Assembly (NCBI GenBank): GCA_965220425.1
Contig: OZ244830.1
Coordinates: 4,588,001 to 4,652,000 of the forward strand
Length of the DNA: 64,000 nucleotides
DNA from: Azophilus sp965220425
GTDB taxonomy: Bacteria; Pseudomonadota; Gammaproteobacteria; Pseudomonadales; Azotimanducaceae
Direction of reading: 5' to 3'
Made by a program: the position numbers and the translations under genes
In this document: positions 62,350 to 64,000 of the stretch, in pieces
Numbering within the stretch: position 1 is the first letter of the stretch
Layout of the letters: each line of letters opens with the position of its first letter
The notes under the pieces: generated by a model
What the model was told of the DNA's origin: nothing
Databases searched by the model: none
Seen by the model: only the letters and a program-made list of their open reading frames with translations

Positions 62350-63207
62350 TCAGAGCGGAACGACCCGCAGCATCTCCTCCATGCGCGCCTTGAGCTTTTC
62401 GATGTTTCCCGCCCGGAGCGGCACCAGAAGCTGATCGACGCCCGCGTCTTCGTACTCGGCAACGGTATCCCTTGTCACCGGGTGAAAGTTGGGCCCGATG
62501 CAGACCTGAACGTCCGCACGGCTGCGGCCCACATCCCGCAACCTGGTCTCCAGCCTGGCGATGCCTTCCCGGGCGCTCGCCGGATCCCGGTTGAACCCGT
62601 ACCAGCCGTTGCCGTGCGAGGCCACGCGGCGCAACGCGGGCCCGGTCTCGCCGCCGAAGTAGATCGGCGGGTGCGGCTTCTGCACCGGTTTCGGATTGGA
62701 ATAGCAGGCACGCAAGGCATAAGTTTCCCCGCTGTATTCGGATACGCCGGGCGCCCAGAGCGCCTGCATGACCTCGATGTATTCCACCGTGCGCCGGGCA
62801 CGGGTGGAGAAGTCCATCTGCAGGTTCTCGAATTCCTCCCTGAGCCAGCCGATGCCCACACCGAAGTCCACGCGCCCTCCCGACAGATAGTCGAGGTCGG
62901 CCACCGCGCGGGCCGTGTAGACGGGGTTGCGCTGCGGTACGAGGCAGATGCCGGTGCCGAGCCGAATGCGCCGGGTCCGGGCCGCAATGAACGTCAATGC
63001 GGAAAAGGGGTCGAGAACGCCCTCCGGCCTGCCCGGTATCCTGCCGTCCGCGGTATAGGGATAGCGCGACTCGTATTCCGGAAACAAGACAACGTGTTCG
63101 GGCACCCAGATGGAATGGAATCCGGCCGCCTCCACCCGTTCCGCCGCCTCCGCCACGAACGCCGGTGGCGTCTGGTGGTTGAATAGTAGGTTCGCGCCGA
63201 TCTTCAT
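62350..63207 (-). CDS. LLM-class F420-dependent-type oxidoreductase
   Basis: 285 residues from ATG 63207 with GGGAGG upstream; the longer in-frame start lacks support. Luciferase-like barrel: AAERVEAAGFHSIWVPEHVV, RTRRIRLGTGICLVPQRNPVYTARAVADLDYLSGGRVDFGVGIGWLREEF, KPHPPIYFGGETGPALRRVASHGNGWY. The pattern matches the probable-F420-dependent group (TIGR03619-like, from memory). Substrate unknown. Lies 142 bases upstream of ileS on the same strand. Confidence 0.85.
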   Translation of the reverse strand: MKIGANLLFNHQTPPAFVAEAAERVEAAGFHSIWVPEHVVLFPEYESRYPYTADGRIPGRPEGVLDPFSALTFIAARTRRIRLGTGICLVPQRNPVYTARAVADLDYLSGGRVDFGVGIGWLREEFENLQMDFSTRARRTVEYIEVMQALWAPGVSEYSGETYALRACYSNPKPVQKPHPPIYFGGETGPALRRVASHGNGWYGFNRDPASAREGIARLETRLRDVGRSRADVQVCIGPNFHPVTRDTVAEYEDAGVDQLLVPLRAGNIEKLKARMEEMLRVVPL

Positions 63208-63401
63208 GTCATACCTCCCGGATTCCGCGTCAATCGCCTGCCCCGGCCGCGGGTTTCGCCAAGGCGCCAACGAAATCCTAGCCCGGGCTCTCGGGCTGTC
63301 AATCCCTTGGGGTCATCGTGCCCTGCAAAGGAGTGCATGGGAGTTCTCGTACAATGTGGCTACCGCGCTGCGCGCCGCGGCGAAAAACCCTGCTGGAGGC
63401 C

Positions 63402-64000
63402 ATGACAACCCAGGTTCCACCCCGCACGGCTTACCCCTGGTTCCTGGCAAGCTCCAGCCTCTGGATGGCCGGCATGAGCCTGCAGGGCTTCCTGTTCACC
63501 TGGCTGCTGGTCGGCACCCTCGAGATCCCCGCCGACGAAGTGGGTTTCGCCCGGTCGCTGGCCGAGTTCCCGCCCCTGGTCGTGCTGTTGCTCGGCGGCA
63601 TCCTGGGCGACCGCAGCAACGCCCGCTCCTACCTGATGACCATGCACCTGCTCGTAAGCATCCCGCCGCTGCTGCTCGCCATGATCTTCGGCCTGGGGCT
63701 CTTAAGCTATTGGTGGGTGGTCGCCTTCGGGGTGCTGATGGCCGGCATTCAGTCGCTGTCCGATCCCGCACGTCAGGCGACGCTCTCGCGGGTGGCGCGC
63801 ATGGACGTGCAGCGCGCCGTTACGATGATGACCGTCTGCACGTCCCTGGTGGGACTCGCGGGCCTGTATCTGGGCGGCCAGATGGAAAACCTGGGGCTCG
63901 TGACGGTGTTCGTCTTCCAGTCCCTGCTGTTTCTCGCCGGACTTGGCGCGGCGGGACGTCTGCCGAGCCTTCCCGTGGCGGTCGGCGTCCAGCGACCCGG
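63402..64000 (+). CDS. MFS transporter (C-terminus beyond window)
   Basis: At least 199 residues, open to the right edge. ATG 63402 follows GGAGG closely; ATG 63354 with GGGAG upstream is an in-frame alternative. Six hydrophobic segments (SLWMAGMSLQGFLFTWLLVG, FPPLVVLLLGGILGDRSNARSYLM, LLVSIPPLLLAMIFGLGLLSYWWVV and others) and the MFS motif-A-like GGILGDRSNAR between segments 2 and 3, plus SDPARQATLSRVARMD between 4 and 5. Inner-membrane exporter or importer; substrate unknown. Confidence 0.8.
   Translation, partial: MTTQVPPRTAYPWFLASSSLWMAGMSLQGFLFTWLLVGTLEIPADEVGFARSLAEFPPLVVLLLGGILGDRSNARSYLMTMHLLVSIPPLLLAMIFGLGLLSYWWVVAFGVLMAGIQSLSDPARQATLSRVARMDVQRAVTMMTVCTSLVGLAGLYLGGQMENLGLVTVFVFQSLLFLAGLGAAGRLPSLPVAVGVQRP

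Overview
The window is high-GC, densely coded bacterial DNA. A gammaproteobacterium is the best guess: a Fur that lacks its first Cys pair, as in Pseudomonas; a two-gene feoAB operon; NhaD; SelU; and lipoproteins with gammaproteobacterial-type lipoboxes. The giant Calx-beta/GLUG/cadherin proteins and the Rieske/amidohydrolase/luciferase-like enzymes would suit a marine or host-associated lineage, but that is inference. No rRNA, tRNA or CRISPR array was seen.

Layout. 1-16.4 kb is a two-gene minus-strand operon. It holds a protein of about 4,460 residues (atypical subtilisin/sedolisin-like protease, three GLUG modules, a long Calx-beta array), then, through a TGATG stop-start overlap, a secreted PQQ-type sugar dehydrogenase with cadherin-like repeats that runs off the left edge. 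16.4-17.9 kb is gene-poor and carries an integrase 5' fragment and the first copy of a structured hairpin repeat. 17.9-29.7 kb is ordinary chromosome: DUF488, NhaD antiporter, cysteine-synthase-like enzyme, enoyl-CoA hydratase, CBS-domain protein, truncated NCS2 permease, fur-feoA-feoB with a Fur-box candidate, a MerR-like/TPR protein, and a luciferase-like oxidoreductase. At 30.1-32.0 kb sits a complete IS with inverted ends and a 10-bp target duplication. Its transposase needs a -1 frameshift at A AAA AAG and starts with a DruA-like (DUF4338) segment. 32.1-43.0 kb holds HAD and PAP2 phosphatases, a Gld-type ABC exporter operon, a homocysteine methyltransferase and a metY-hydrolase pair.

43-51 kb is the accessory region. 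It contains a 28-bp-arm perfect palindrome, a small gene for a double-glycine-leader peptide with a proline-rich core, an epoxide-hydrolase-like gene, a 353-bp MITE with 34-bp inverted repeats, a thioesterase, a NUDIX hydrolase, a second integrase 5' fragment joined to a transposase fragment, a lower-GC small ORF plus ClpP/SppA-like protease pair, and an IS66-DruA mosaic truncated at the third hairpin repeat.

51-64 kb returns to housekeeping and catabolic genes: TetR divergent from a Rieske oxygenase and amidohydrolase, MsrA, a Sel1-repeat lipoprotein coupled to selU, a LysR regulator with a MITE remnant just upstream, a long type-2-like ileS, a second luciferase-like oxidoreductase, and a partial MFS transporter at the right edge.

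The least explained material is (i) the three-copy hairpin repeat family, whose arms change while pairing is kept around a conserved loop, and (ii) the orphan proline-rich GG-leader peptide.
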